64,000 nucleotides of DNA from Butyrivibrio sp. MB2005 (lineage in GTDB: Bacteria; Bacillota; Clostridia; Lachnospirales; Lachnospiraceae): positions 62,001 to 126,000 of the forward strand of contig NZ_AUJP01000008.1 of NCBI RefSeq assembly GCF_000424285.1. The letters are read 5' to 3'. Under the pieces are notes generated by a model. That model searched no databases and was not told where the DNA came from. It was given only the letters and a program-made list of their open reading frames with translations. Each line of letters opens with the position of its first letter. The stretch's first letter is position 1. Positions 27,014-35,467 of this stretch are shown here, one piece after another. Both the position numbers and the translations under genes were made by a program.

Positions 27014-27108
27014 ATCATAGCATTTTTCCCTATTATTGTTAATATCAATTTATCGGTTATAAGAGTGATTTCGGTACTCAAATAGTTTTACCGGGAAAGG
27101 AATTTAAA

Positions 27109-29382
27109 ATGGCGACAGATATTAAGAAACTCGTTTCAGAGATGACACTTGAAGAAAAGGCATCCCTCCTTGGCGGCGATGACTTCTGGCACACCAAGGC
27201 AGTAGAGAGACTTGGTATTCCTAAGTTTATGATGTCAGATGGACCTCACGGTCTTCGTAAGCAGGACACAGAGGGGGATCACCTGGGAGTTAACGACAGT
27301 ATAAAGGCTGTATGTTTCCCTGCTGCATGTGCTACAGCTTCAAGTTTTGATACAGAGATGATTGGCAAAATGGGCGAAGCTATAGGCGATGAGTGCCAGG
27401 CTGAGGATCTTTCCATAGTACTTGGACCCGCTGTAAACATTAAGAGAAGCCCTCTTTGCGGAAGAAACTTTGAGTACTTTTCAGAGGACCCTTACCTTGC
27501 AGGTAAGATGGCAGCAGCATATATCAATGGTGTTCAGTCAAGACATGTTGGAACCAGCATTAAGCACTTTGCGCTTAATAACCAGGAGTTTTTCCGTATG
27601 AGCAACTCTTCAGAAGCTTCTGAGAGAACCATGCGTGAGATTTACTTCCCAGCATTTGAGATCGCAGTAAGAGAGTCACAGCCAAAGACCGTTATGTGCT
27701 CCTACAACAAGATAAACGGAACCTATGCATCAGATAATGAGTGGCTTCTTACCAAGGTTCTCAGGGATGACTGGGGATATGAAGGCTTCGTAATGACAGA
27801 CTGGGGCGCTGTTGATGACAGAGTACAGGGCGTGCGCGCAGGCCTTGAGCTTGAGATGCCCGGAAACACAGCTGAAAATGATGCAAAGATCGTTGCAGCA
27901 GTTAAGAGCGGCGAGCTTGATGAGAAGCTTGTGGACAGATCCTGCGAGAGAATCCTCAAGGTTGTTTATGACTATTTTGATAACAAAAAGGAAGGCGTTG
28001 TATTTGACAGAGACGCAGATCACGAGAAGGCAACAGAGATTGCTGCAGAGTGCGCTGTACTTCTTGAAAATAACGGCATTCTTCCTCTTGATGCAAATAA
28101 GAAGATTGTTTACATCGGTGAGTATGCAGAAGCACCCAGATATCAGGGCGGTGGCTCCAGCCATATCAACTCATCCAAGGTTACAAGTGCTCTTGAATCA
28201 GCAAAGGCAAAGGGCAGAAATGTAGAGTATGTAAAAGGCTTCCCGGCACAGGCAGACGAACCCCTTGATAAGGCTGAGCTGGATAAGGCTCTTGCAGCAG
28301 CTAAGAGCGCTGACGTAGTAGTTATTTTTGCCGGACTTCCTGACATCATCGAGTCTGAAGGCTATGACAGAGAAGATATGAACATGCCTGCAGCTCAGAA
28401 TGAGCTCATTGAGGCAGTTGCAGAGGTTAATGAGAACGTGGTTGTTGTTCTTCATAACGGAAGCCCCGTTGAAACACCCTGGGCTGATGATGTAGCAGCA
28501 ATCCTTGAGATGTATCTTGGCGGACAGGGCGTAGGTGAAGCTACAGATAAGCTCCTCTATGGCGAGAAGAACCCCAGCGGACACCTTGCTGAGACCTTCC
28601 CTATGAGAGTTCAGGATAACCCTTCATACCTTAATTTCAATACAGATCCCGAGAAGTGCTACTACAGTGAAGGCGTTTATGTTGGATACCGCTACTATGA
28701 CAAGAAGATGATGCCTGTGCGCTGGGCATTTGGTCATGGCCTGTCCTATACAACCTTTGAGCTTTCAAATCTCAAGGTTTCATCCGACAAGATGAGCGAT
28801 GATACCAAGATCAAGGTATGCGTAGACGTTAAGAACACCGGCTCTGTTGCAGGAAAAGAAGTAGTTCAGCTCTATGTGGGCGATTTAAACGGCACTCCCG
28901 ACAGACCCGTTAAGGAGCTTAAGGGCTTTGCAAAGGTTGAGGTAGCTCCCGGAGAGACCAAGACCGTAGAGATGGAGATCTGCTCAAGAGCACTTTCATA
29001 TTTTGATGAAGGCCTTGGCGATTGGTTTGCTCCTACAGGAAAATATGAGCTTCTTGTTGGTAATGCAAGTGATAACATCACTCTTCGCACAGAGATAAGC
29101 TTCGAGACAAAGAAGATTAAGCCTATGAGAGTTGATGGATCTCTTACAGTTGGCGAGCTTATGGCTAATGCCGCAACTGCACCTATCATCGGTGAAATAA
29201 TGAAAAAGGCCATGGAGAATTCACCTTTCGAAGGAGCAGAGGAAAATGATGCTATCGGCGATAAGATGATGCAGGAGATGATCAAGTTCATGCCTGTTAA
29301 ATCTCTTAAGTCCTTTGGAATGATGAATGATGAGCAGGCAGAGCAGCTCCTTGGCGCTGTAAAGGCTGCGCTTGGCAAATAA
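27109..29382 (+). CDS. GH3 beta-glucosidase, cytosolic
   Basis: Hydrolyses terminal beta-D-glucosyl (or xylosyl) residues from oligosaccharides. The 757-aa protein has the GH3 N domain (1 to about 290) with KHFALNNQE and the nucleophile Asp about 231 in MTDWGAV, the GH3 C domain (about 320-530) with YQGGGSSHIN, and a fibronectin-III-like domain (about 575-645) reached through GHGLSYTTFE. There is no signal peptide, so it acts on imported cello- or other oligosaccharides. An extra C-terminal helical tail of roughly 70 residues, Met-rich, is of unknown use. It is divergent from the araC gene and ends at a terminator. Confidence 0.94.
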   Translation: MATDIKKLVSEMTLEEKASLLGGDDFWHTKAVERLGIPKFMMSDGPHGLRKQDTEGDHLGVNDSIKAVCFPAACATASSFDTEMIGKMGEAIGDECQAEDLSIVLGPAVNIKRSPLCGRNFEYFSEDPYLAGKMAAAYINGVQSRHVGTSIKHFALNNQEFFRMSNSSEASERTMREIYFPAFEIAVRESQPKTVMCSYNKINGTYASDNEWLLTKVLRDDWGYEGFVMTDWGAVDDRVQGVRAGLELEMPGNTAENDAKIVAAVKSGELDEKLVDRSCERILKVVYDYFDNKKEGVVFDRDADHEKATEIAAECAVLLENNGILPLDANKKIVYIGEYAEAPRYQGGGSSHINSSKVTSALESAKAKGRNVEYVKGFPAQADEPLDKAELDKALAAAKSADVVVIFAGLPDIIESEGYDREDMNMPAAQNELIEAVAEVNENVVVVLHNGSPVETPWADDVAAILEMYLGGQGVGEATDKLLYGEKNPSGHLAETFPMRVQDNPSYLNFNTDPEKCYYSEGVYVGYRYYDKKMMPVRWAFGHGLSYTTFELSNLKVSSDKMSDDTKIKVCVDVKNTGSVAGKEVVQLYVGDLNGTPDRPVKELKGFAKVEVAPGETKTVEMEICSRALSYFDEGLGDWFAPTGKYELLVGNASDNITLRTEISFETKKIKPMRVDGSLTVGELMANAATAPIIGEIMKKAMENSPFEGAEENDAIGDKMMQEMIKFMPVKSLKSFGMMNDEQAEQLLGAVKAALGK

Positions 29383-29403
29383 TTAAATAAGCTTCTCATT
29401 AAG

Positions 29404-29446
29404 GTCCTCGGGGTGGTGTTATATGAGCCGCCTTGAGGGCTTTTTT
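29404..29446 (+). terminator. intrinsic terminator of the GH3 gene
   Basis: GTCCTCGGGGTGG (29404-29416) pairs with CCGCCTTGAGGGC (29428-29440) through a 13-bp stem using G-T wobbles, followed by six T. The T run is also the start of the adjoining large palindrome. Confidence 0.75.
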
Positions 29447-29568
29447 AAAATACAGGAAATTCATTTGAATTTCCTGTATTTTAAAAAAGCAATTATGCGC
29501 AGCTCGCAATAAGGAAATTTATTGCGAGCAATATTGCTCGCGCGCAAGGATTTCGCAAGCGAAATCCT
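29439..29568. repeat. cluster of four near-perfect palindromes
   Basis: First, a perfect 25-bp inverted repeat with a 2-nt centre (29439-29463 and 29466-29490). Second, GCTCGCAATAA/TTATTGCGAGC (29502-29512, 29519-29529). Third, an 18-bp perfect palindrome (29524-29541) that shares bases with the second. Fourth, AGGATTTCG/CGAAATCCT (29547-29555, 29560-29568). No ORF is present. The cluster sits at the junction between the araC/GH3 module and the histidine kinase gene. Confidence 0.8.
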
Positions 29569-29615
29569 ATTTTATGTTAAAATAGATTTGATTACTATAA
29601 ATAACAGAGGACATA

Positions 29616-31052
29616 ATGAAACGTACACTTTATCTTAAATTTCTAATTGCATATCTGCTTTTTGGAATTTTCGGATTCATAATGGTTGCAACCTTCGTAT
29701 CCAACATGACCTTTGAGCACTGTAAGAGAGAAAAAGCGGAATCCCTCTATGCGGAAGCAACGCAGATTGCCAACACCTATGCGGCCGATCTGTATAATGC
29801 TGAAACATCCCTTGATACCGTTCATCGTCAGCTCAGTGCTTTGTCAGCATACATGGCAGGTGCGAAGATATGGATAGTAAACCCTTCCGGACGTCTCGTT
29901 CTTGATTCTTCCAAGATAATCAGTCAGAACGAAGAAATTATTGTCGACGGCTTTGATCCCACAGTAACTGCCGGAAGCTATTACACTATCGGAACCTTCT
30001 GGGGCTATTTTACAGAGGACAACATGAGCGTATTTGCGCCAATTACAGCTAATTATAAGGTGCAGGCCTACGTGGTAATTCATCTTCCCATCAGTCAGAT
30101 CAGGAAAAATGCAGACGGATACCTCAATATTTCATATCTGATGCTGGTGGTCATGTTCCTTTTGTCACTTATAATACTTATCTTTTTCACAGAGCTGGTT
30201 TACATACCGCTTAGGCGAATCACTCAGGCTACCGAGCAGTACGCATCAGGAAATATGAACTATGAGTTCTCTGTCGAATCAGAGGATGAGATGGGATATC
30301 TTGCGGCATCCCTTTCATATATGGCAGGCGAGATCGCAAGACAGGAGGACGATCAGAAAAAATTCGTGGCAAATGTATCCCACGATTTCAGATCACCCCT
30401 TACCTCAATACGAGGCTACTTATCCGCAATGCTGGATGGCACAATTCCGCCCGAGATGCATGAAAAATATCTGGGCATCGTTTTGAATGAGACAGAGAGA
30501 CTGACCAAGCTTACAAACGGTCTCCTTACCCTGAACAATCTAAACGCCAGAGGCATGCTTCTTGAGAGAGCTGACTTTGATATAAATCAGGTAATTAGGA
30601 ATACTGCGGCATCCTTTGAGATGACCTGTCTTGAGAAAAAGATTGCAATCGAGCTTGTTTTGACGGATGATAAGATGCTGGTTAACGCTGACCTCAGTAA
30701 GATTCAGCAGGTTCTTTACAATCTTCTTGATAATGCCATTAAATTCAGTCACCACGATTCAGTTATCAAAATTGAGACTACAGAAAAAAGGCGCAAGGTT
30801 TTCGTATCCGTCAAAGACAGCGGTATCGGAATCCCCAAGGAAGATCAGAAGATGGTCTTCGAGCGTTTTTATAAATCGGATGCTTCAAGAGGAAAAGATA
30901 AGAAGGGCACAGGCCTTGGCCTTTCTATCGTAAAAGAAATTATTAAGGCCCACGGCGAAAATATAAACTGCATCTCTACCTATGGAGTTGGCACAGAGTT
31001 CATTTTTTCCATTCCAAAAGCCGCTTCCATGGACAGTGATGAGGAAGTTTAA
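29616..31052 (+). CDS. transmembrane sensor histidine kinase
   Basis: A 478-aa kinase. There are two membrane segments (about 8-30 and 172-192) flanking an extracytoplasmic sensor of about 140 residues, then HAMP (about 193-245), HisKA with the phospho-acceptor His about 256 in SHDFRSPLTS, and HATPase_c with the N box LYNLLDNAIKFS and GTGLGLSIV. The cytosolic part matches kinases that pair with OmpR-type regulators. The only orphan OmpR-type regulator in the window is at 25286, 3.6 kb upstream and in the same direction, and I infer they are a split pair. The ribosome site is AGAGGA. Confidence 0.93.
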   Translation: MKRTLYLKFLIAYLLFGIFGFIMVATFVSNMTFEHCKREKAESLYAEATQIANTYAADLYNAETSLDTVHRQLSALSAYMAGAKIWIVNPSGRLVLDSSKIISQNEEIIVDGFDPTVTAGSYYTIGTFWGYFTEDNMSVFAPITANYKVQAYVVIHLPISQIRKNADGYLNISYLMLVVMFLLSLIILIFFTELVYIPLRRITQATEQYASGNMNYEFSVESEDEMGYLAASLSYMAGEIARQEDDQKKFVANVSHDFRSPLTSIRGYLSAMLDGTIPPEMHEKYLGIVLNETERLTKLTNGLLTLNNLNARGMLLERADFDINQVIRNTAASFEMTCLEKKIAIELVLTDDKMLVNADLSKIQQVLYNLLDNAIKFSHHDSVIKIETTEKRRKVFVSVKDSGIGIPKEDQKMVFERFYKSDASRGKDKKGTGLGLSIVKEIIKAHGENINCISTYGVGTEFIFSIPKAASMDSDEEV

Positions 31053-31103
31053 AAGGCGTATTTTAGCGTCTTCTGAAATAACTACAGCAATAGGAGATTT
31101 TTA

Positions 31104-31598
31104 ATGCATATAGTATTGCATCAGCCGGAGATCCCGCAGAACACCGGCAATATAGGAAGAACCTGCGTTGCAACAGGCAGCAGCCTTCATTTGATTGAAC
31201 CCCTTGGCTTTGCTCTTCATGGAAAAGATATAAAGCGTGCGGGCATGGACTACTGGGATAAGCTTGATTACACCAGATATACGAATTACGAAGAATTTAA
31301 AGAAAAGCACAAAGGGGCTAAGGTATGGCTTGCAACCACCAAGGCAAAGCGTTCCTATACAGAGGTTTCCTTTGGACCTGACGATTTCATAATGTTTGGA
31401 AAAGAAAGCGCAGGAATCCCTGAAGAAATCCTTGTGGATAACGAAGAGGACTGCATCAGAATTCCCATGGGACACAATATCAGATCCCTGAACCTTTCTA
31501 ATTCAGTGGCGATAGTTTTATATGAAGCCCTTCGACAGAACGGTTTTCCCGGAATGGAAGAAGAGGGAGAACTCCACAGACTTAAGTGGAAGGACTGA
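31104..31598 (+). CDS. trmL: tRNA (cytidine/uridine-34-2'-O)-methyltransferase TrmL
   Basis: A 164-aa SPOUT methyltransferase that 2'-O-methylates the wobble base of leucine tRNAs. The N-terminus MHIVLHQPEIPQNTGNIGRT is diagnostic, FGKESAGIP and IPMGHNIRSLNLSNSVAI form the SAM-binding trefoil knot, and the length is typical. It follows the kinase by 51 bp. Confidence 0.95.
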   Translation: MHIVLHQPEIPQNTGNIGRTCVATGSSLHLIEPLGFALHGKDIKRAGMDYWDKLDYTRYTNYEEFKEKHKGAKVWLATTKAKRSYTEVSFGPDDFIMFGKESAGIPEEILVDNEEDCIRIPMGHNIRSLNLSNSVAIVLYEALRQNGFPGMEEEGELHRLKWKD

Positions 31599-31661
31599 TG
31601 CTTTAAGTGAGGCTTATCGGTTCGATAGTAAGATATTCCTAAGCATATACAGGAGAAATAA

Positions 31662-33212
31662 ATGGCAAAGAAAAATGCAGCAAAGGAGAATGCTCCCTAC
31701 AAAAAGGGAGATGTTCTCACTGTAAAAATTGAAGATATAGGAAACGACGGGGAGGGTATTGGCAAAGTTGATGGCTATACCCTTTTTGTAAAGGATGCGG
31801 TTATTGGCGACCTTGTAAAGGTCTCGGTGATGAAGAGCAAGAAAAACTATGCCTACGCTCACCTTGATGAAGTAATAGAAGCTTCAGATTGCAGAGTGGA
31901 GCCACCTTGCCCTGTATCAAAGGCCTGTGGCGGATGTCAGATTCAGAACATGGCCTACGAAAAGCAGCTTGAATTCAAGCAGAACAAGGTAAGGAACAAT
32001 ATCGTAAGACTTGGCGGATTCGATGGTGATTTTATCGATGACATCATGGAGCCTATTATTGGCATGGATACCACGCACTTCAGATATCGCAATAAGGCCC
32101 AGTTCCCCATCGGAACAGGGAAGGACGGACAGCCAATAGCAGGATTCTATGCTGGAAGAACCCATGCAATTATCCCCGTTGAGGATTGCCTTCTTGGAAC
32201 AGAGGAAAATAAAGAGATTCTTGAAATTGTCCTTGACCATATGAAAAAGCATGGCATTCCTGCCTATGATGAGGCTACAGGTAAGGGTTTGATGCGCCAC
32301 GTACTTATCCGCAAAGGATTTACCAGTGGTGAGATCATGGTTTGCCTGGTTGTGAATGCTAGGGGTGGAAAAGCCGCTAAGAATAATACTTCCGCAAATA
32401 ACAGTGATGCCAAAACTTCAGCGCAGTTCCTTAAAGGACAGGACGAGCTTGTAAGCAGACTTAGTAAAATAAGCGGAATGAAGAGCATCTCCGTAAACAT
32501 AAATAACGAGAAGACCAATGTCATTCTCGGAAGAGAGGTTCATGTAATCTGGGGAGAGGGAGCGATTTCCGACACTCTCTGCGGCATTAACTTCAGGATA
32601 TCACCGCTCTCTTTCTATCAGGTAAACCCTGTTCAGACAGATAAGCTCTACACCACAGCTGTATCCTATGCAGGACTAACTGGAAAAGAAACCGTATGGG
32701 ACCTATACTGCGGCATTGGAACCATAACCCTGTCCATGGCGAAAAAGGCAGGACATGTTTATGGAGTAGAGGTAATACCTCAGGCAATAGACAACGCCAG
32801 GGATAATGCGAAGAATAACGGAATTACAAATGCGACCTTTTATGTGGGAAAAGCAGAGGAAGTTCTTCCTGATTTCTACAACGGAAAGCTTGACGGAGAA
32901 AAGAGCCAGAATGGCGACTTTGGAGCATCTGACTCAGAAGATACAGCGGGCAGCAGAGCTAGAGCCTTACATCCTGACGTAATAGTAGTTGATCCTCCTC
33001 GCAAGGGCTGCGATATCGTCTGCCTTGAGACCATGCTCAAAATGTCTCCGGACAGAATCGTTTACGTCAGCTGCGACTCTGCCACCCTTGCAAGAGACCT
33101 CCGCATCCTCGTAGACGGCGGCTACGAATTAAAGAAAGTCCGCCCCTGCGATATGTTCCCGAATACGGTTCATGTGGAGACTGTAGTGTTGCTCACAAAT
33201 ATTTTGAGTTGA
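31662..33212 (+). CDS. 23S rRNA (uracil-C5)-methyltransferase, RlmD/RumA family
   Basis: A 516-aa class I RNA m5U methyltransferase. There is an N-terminal TRAM domain (about 15-70), a Cys cluster for a 4Fe-4S centre (CPVSKACGGCQIQ, with a further Cys near residue 77), the SAM-binding motif WDLYCGIGTI, catalytic Cys in YVSCDSATLARD and the VDPPRKGCD motif. A 25-residue polar insertion precedes VDPPRKG and another lies near 230-245. The target (U747, U1939 or both) cannot be told apart without comparison. Its stop codon overlaps the TTG start of the GNAT gene. Confidence 0.92.
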   Translation: MAKKNAAKENAPYKKGDVLTVKIEDIGNDGEGIGKVDGYTLFVKDAVIGDLVKVSVMKSKKNYAYAHLDEVIEASDCRVEPPCPVSKACGGCQIQNMAYEKQLEFKQNKVRNNIVRLGGFDGDFIDDIMEPIIGMDTTHFRYRNKAQFPIGTGKDGQPIAGFYAGRTHAIIPVEDCLLGTEENKEILEIVLDHMKKHGIPAYDEATGKGLMRHVLIRKGFTSGEIMVCLVVNARGGKAAKNNTSANNSDAKTSAQFLKGQDELVSRLSKISGMKSISVNINNEKTNVILGREVHVIWGEGAISDTLCGINFRISPLSFYQVNPVQTDKLYTTAVSYAGLTGKETVWDLYCGIGTITLSMAKKAGHVYGVEVIPQAIDNARDNAKNNGITNATFYVGKAEEVLPDFYNGKLDGEKSQNGDFGASDSEDTAGSRARALHPDVIVVDPPRKGCDIVCLETMLKMSPDRIVYVSCDSATLARDLRILVDGGYELKKVRPCDMFPNTVHVETVVLLTNILS

Positions 33213-33637
33213 GAGAAAAACCCGACTTAAAAGATATGGCTGCAGATTGGTTTCACAAAAAGTGGGGAGTCCCCAAGGATGCTTATCTTGAATGTATGAC
33301 AGCGTATCTTAATAAAGAGACCGAAAATGGTTGGTACCTATGCATGTTAGGAGATCAAATTGTCGGGGGGTTAGGTGTAATCGATAATGATTTTCATGAC
33401 AGGAAGGACTTAAGCCCCAATGTTTGCGCTGTATATACTGAAGAGGCTCATCGTGGACAGGGGATAGCAGGAAATCTTCTTAATCTTGTTGTGGAGAACA
33501 TGAATAAAAAAGGAATAGCACCGATCTATCTTGTTACAGATCATACAGGTTTTTATGAGCGTTATGGATGGGAGTTTTACTGTATGGCTCAAGGGGATGA
33601 TGAACCGGAGCAGACGAGATTGTACATTCATCGATGA
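33209..33637 (+). CDS. GNAT-family N-acetyltransferase, unusual start
   Basis: A 142-aa acetyltransferase. The acetyl-CoA loop is EEAHRGQGIAGNLL (about 76-89), preceded by LSPNVCAVY; the C-terminal segment is FYERYGWEFYCMAQGD. The only in-frame start is TTG 33209, overlapping the rlmD-family stop (TTGA), and no ribosome site is visible. Translation upstream in the same frame reads KYFELREKPDL, which looks like genuine family sequence, so the native start codon may have been lost when the two genes were joined. It may be expressed by coupling or may be failing. Substrate unknown. Confidence 0.75.
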   Translation: MREKPDLKDMAADWFHKKWGVPKDAYLECMTAYLNKETENGWYLCMLGDQIVGGLGVIDNDFHDRKDLSPNVCAVYTEEAHRGQGIAGNLLNLVVENMNKKGIAPIYLVTDHTGFYERYGWEFYCMAQGDDEPEQTRLYIHR

Positions 33638-33664
33638 TACATTTGAAATAAACAACTAGGAATA

Positions 33665-33704
33665 GACGCACTCTATACTTACTAATGGCAGGTATGAGTG
33701 CGCC
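33665..33704 (+). terminator. hairpin after GNAT gene
   Basis: GACGCACTCTATAC (33665-33678) pairs with GTATGAGTGCGCC (33692-33704) with two single-base bulges, followed by TTT. It is a plausible weak terminator. Confidence 0.5.
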
Positions 33705-33705
33705 T

Positions 33706-33942
33706 TTCCGTGTCTGAAAGAAAATTTATAAAATCCGGGTGCTTAATCATTTAACAAATTAAGCGAACGTTATGCTTTCCGCTTTTCAATAAATCGATAG
33801 TTTCATCATCTAATCCGAGCTCATCTACAGGAAAGGGATGTTGTTCACTGTTTTCAGTCAGTCCCAGAAGGTAGTCAGATGTTACTCCATAAAAATCCGC
33901 AAATGATGCAAAAAGCAAGAGAAGGTAAGTGGAAGAGGGCAA
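33706..33942 (-). pseudogene. decayed XRE-type regulator fragment with an in-frame stop
   Basis: The minus-strand frame encodes FADFYGVTSDYLLGLTENSE and LGLDDETIDLLKSGKHNVRLIC, typical of the distal part of XRE regulators found on clostridial mobile elements. After RLIC comes TAA (33753-33751), yet the same frame continues MIKHPDFINFLSD, the expected next residues of that family as I remember it. A single GAA-to-TAA change would explain it. The helix-turn-helix N-terminus is missing; only the PSSTYLLLLFASF segment remains upstream. I call it a pseudogene left by a mobile element. Confidence 0.6.
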
Positions 33943-34054
33943 ATTAGATGAAAAATCAACCTGTTGGAAATTCCGACAGGTTCGGATGGAAGGCAGTAGA
34001 TTCTGCGAGGTGAATTCTGCCTATATTTCAGGGCTTGTTGGCAAGCCTGATAAA

Positions 34055-34423
34055 TTATTTGTCGGTTTTGGAGGTAAGTTGTGATTCGCATATTCTTGTG
34101 CTATAGGTTATTAATCGTTTCAGGGTATCAGAATCAAAGTTATAGGCATTTTGCACCAATTCAAACAGATAAGGCGCATCTTTTTTACTAATTACAAGAT
34201 AATCAGGGGACATATCATCTGTTTTACCTACAAGATAATCGACAGAAGTGCATAAGCATCTTGCAATTACTTCTACTGTTTGATATGAAGGTACTCTTTC
34301 TCCATATTCATATCTGCAATATCCTATTTTAGATAAGTTTAGTCTACGGGATGCTTCGGCCATGGTAATCCCGAGTTTTTCACGAGCCATTTTCAAACGT
34401 TCCGGAATTAATTGGTTTTCCAT
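34055..34423 (-). CDS. XRE-family (Cro/CI-like) repressor
   Basis: A 122-aa DNA-binding protein. The helix-turn-helix spans about residues 8-65 (LGITMAEASRRLNLSKIGYC, then YEYGERVPSYQTVE and DYLVGKT). A short C-terminal region (66-122), rich in Tyr, Leu and Lys, may dimerise. GAGG precedes ATG 34423. It is divergent from the 315-residue gene, and the 95-bp gap contains an inverted-repeat operator, so it probably represses that promoter and its own. Base composition is more AT-rich than its neighbours. Confidence 0.88.
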   Translation of the reverse strand: MENQLIPERLKMAREKLGITMAEASRRLNLSKIGYCRYEYGERVPSYQTVEVIARCLCTSVDYLVGKTDDMSPDYLVISKKDAPYLFELVQNAYNFDSDTLKRLITYSTRICESQLTSKTDK

Positions 34424-34443
34424 TTTTGTACCTCAAAAATTTA

Positions 34444-34492
34444 TTGACAGTAACCATTGGATAACTTATAATAACCATTATCCAATGGTTAC
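34444..34492 (+). promoter_or_regulatory. consensus promoter with overlapping 15-bp inverted-repeat operator
   Basis: TTGACA (34444-34449), 17 bp, TATAAT (34467-34472): a perfect sigma-70 promoter firing toward the 315-residue gene. GTAACCATTGGATAA (34450-34464) and its exact complement TTATCCAATGGTTAC (34478-34492) flank the -10. Further partial copies of CATTGGnTAA occur at about 34499-34509 and near the start codon. A bound XRE dimer would block RNA polymerase. Confidence 0.85.
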
Positions 34493-34518
34493 TATAACGC
34501 ATTGGGTAAAATTTTTCA

Positions 34519-35466
34519 ATGGATAGGCGTATGGATTTTAAGTATAGGATTATCAAAGATGAAACAGTTTACCTGAGAATGGCAGATTGTATTAATGCCT
34601 TAGGATATAGTTCAGAACAGGTCTTTATTAAAGAGAACCCTGATGCATATGAGGTATCTGATGAATATGGACTGCTTATCGAGGAAAGCAAGTACAATAA
34701 TCTTCTTAATTGCAGGCATAATACATCGGAAGTTAATATGCAGATAACATATGTCGAAACGTTAGAGTGTCGGATAAACAATTATTGCAAACTTTACCCA
34801 ATAAAGTATATGCTGGCAAAGGAATTACTTGAACACCAGGCATATCAATCGGGATATAGCAATATTGATGATTTCATAAACAAAAATGATATCCCTGATG
34901 AGATTAAAAGAATCAGCAAATCTTTTGAGAGCAGGAGTTCATCCTTAAAATCTTATAATAAAAAACTTCAGGAATTAAAAGATCCGGCATTCATCAATAT
35001 GAATAGCATTGCTGAAAACGGACTAGAATTGCAATTTTTGACCGTATGTGAGAGAGGTTCTGTCGGTTTATTAGCGTTTATTATAGGTGAGAACTGTATT
35101 AAAGAGGTTCTTTTTGATGACGAATATATCTATACAGATTTCGGAGTGTTATCGGGTGAAGTATATTGGAAAGAATATTGTGACGATACAGATTTCGATA
35201 ATGTTAAGATTAGTGATGTGAAACTTGGCAGAGACTTTAGGGAGTTCAATATATTAGAGAATTTAATATGGACGCTCTATAAGGTTGATTTTGATGATGA
35301 AGGGGATTGGTTGTATTGTGATAAGCCAGGTGTGTCTTTAGGAATTAACAAGGATATAGCAATGAATCTATTATCAAATGGTAATATTGCAAAAATTGTG
35401 TTGATACCGGGGATAGTAGACTGGAGACGAAACGTAATCTTGACTAAAGCTGAAATTGGGGCTTGA
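34519..35466 (+). CDS. uncharacterised 315-residue protein of an XRE-controlled locus
   Basis: Not recognised. The N-terminal part (about 5-65: VYLRMADCINALGYSSEQVF) is compact and could be a small binding domain. Residues 120-160 are polar and helical (SFESRSSSLKSYNKKLQEL), possibly a coiled coil. The C-terminal half (165-315) is mixed alpha/beta and acidic, with many Asp and Tyr residues. There is no signal peptide or membrane segment. ATG 34519 or ATG 34531 could start it; the second has GGATAGG upstream. It ends one base before the BECR-like gene, so it is likely its partner (antitoxin, immunity or delivery). Codon use is AT-rich, suggesting transfer. Confidence 0.75.
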   Translation: MDRRMDFKYRIIKDETVYLRMADCINALGYSSEQVFIKENPDAYEVSDEYGLLIEESKYNNLLNCRHNTSEVNMQITYVETLECRINNYCKLYPIKYMLAKELLEHQAYQSGYSNIDDFINKNDIPDEIKRISKSFESRSSSLKSYNKKLQELKDPAFINMNSIAENGLELQFLTVCERGSVGLLAFIIGENCIKEVLFDDEYIYTDFGVLSGEVYWKEYCDDTDFDNVKISDVKLGRDFREFNILENLIWTLYKVDFDDEGDWLYCDKPGVSLGINKDIAMNLLSNGNIAKIVLIPGIVDWRRNVILTKAEIGA

Positions 35467-35467
35467 C

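Noticed and set aside
33882-34091. Minus-strand 69-codon frame between the two XRE genes
   Set aside because: It overlaps both regulator frames, is out of frame with both and has no support.
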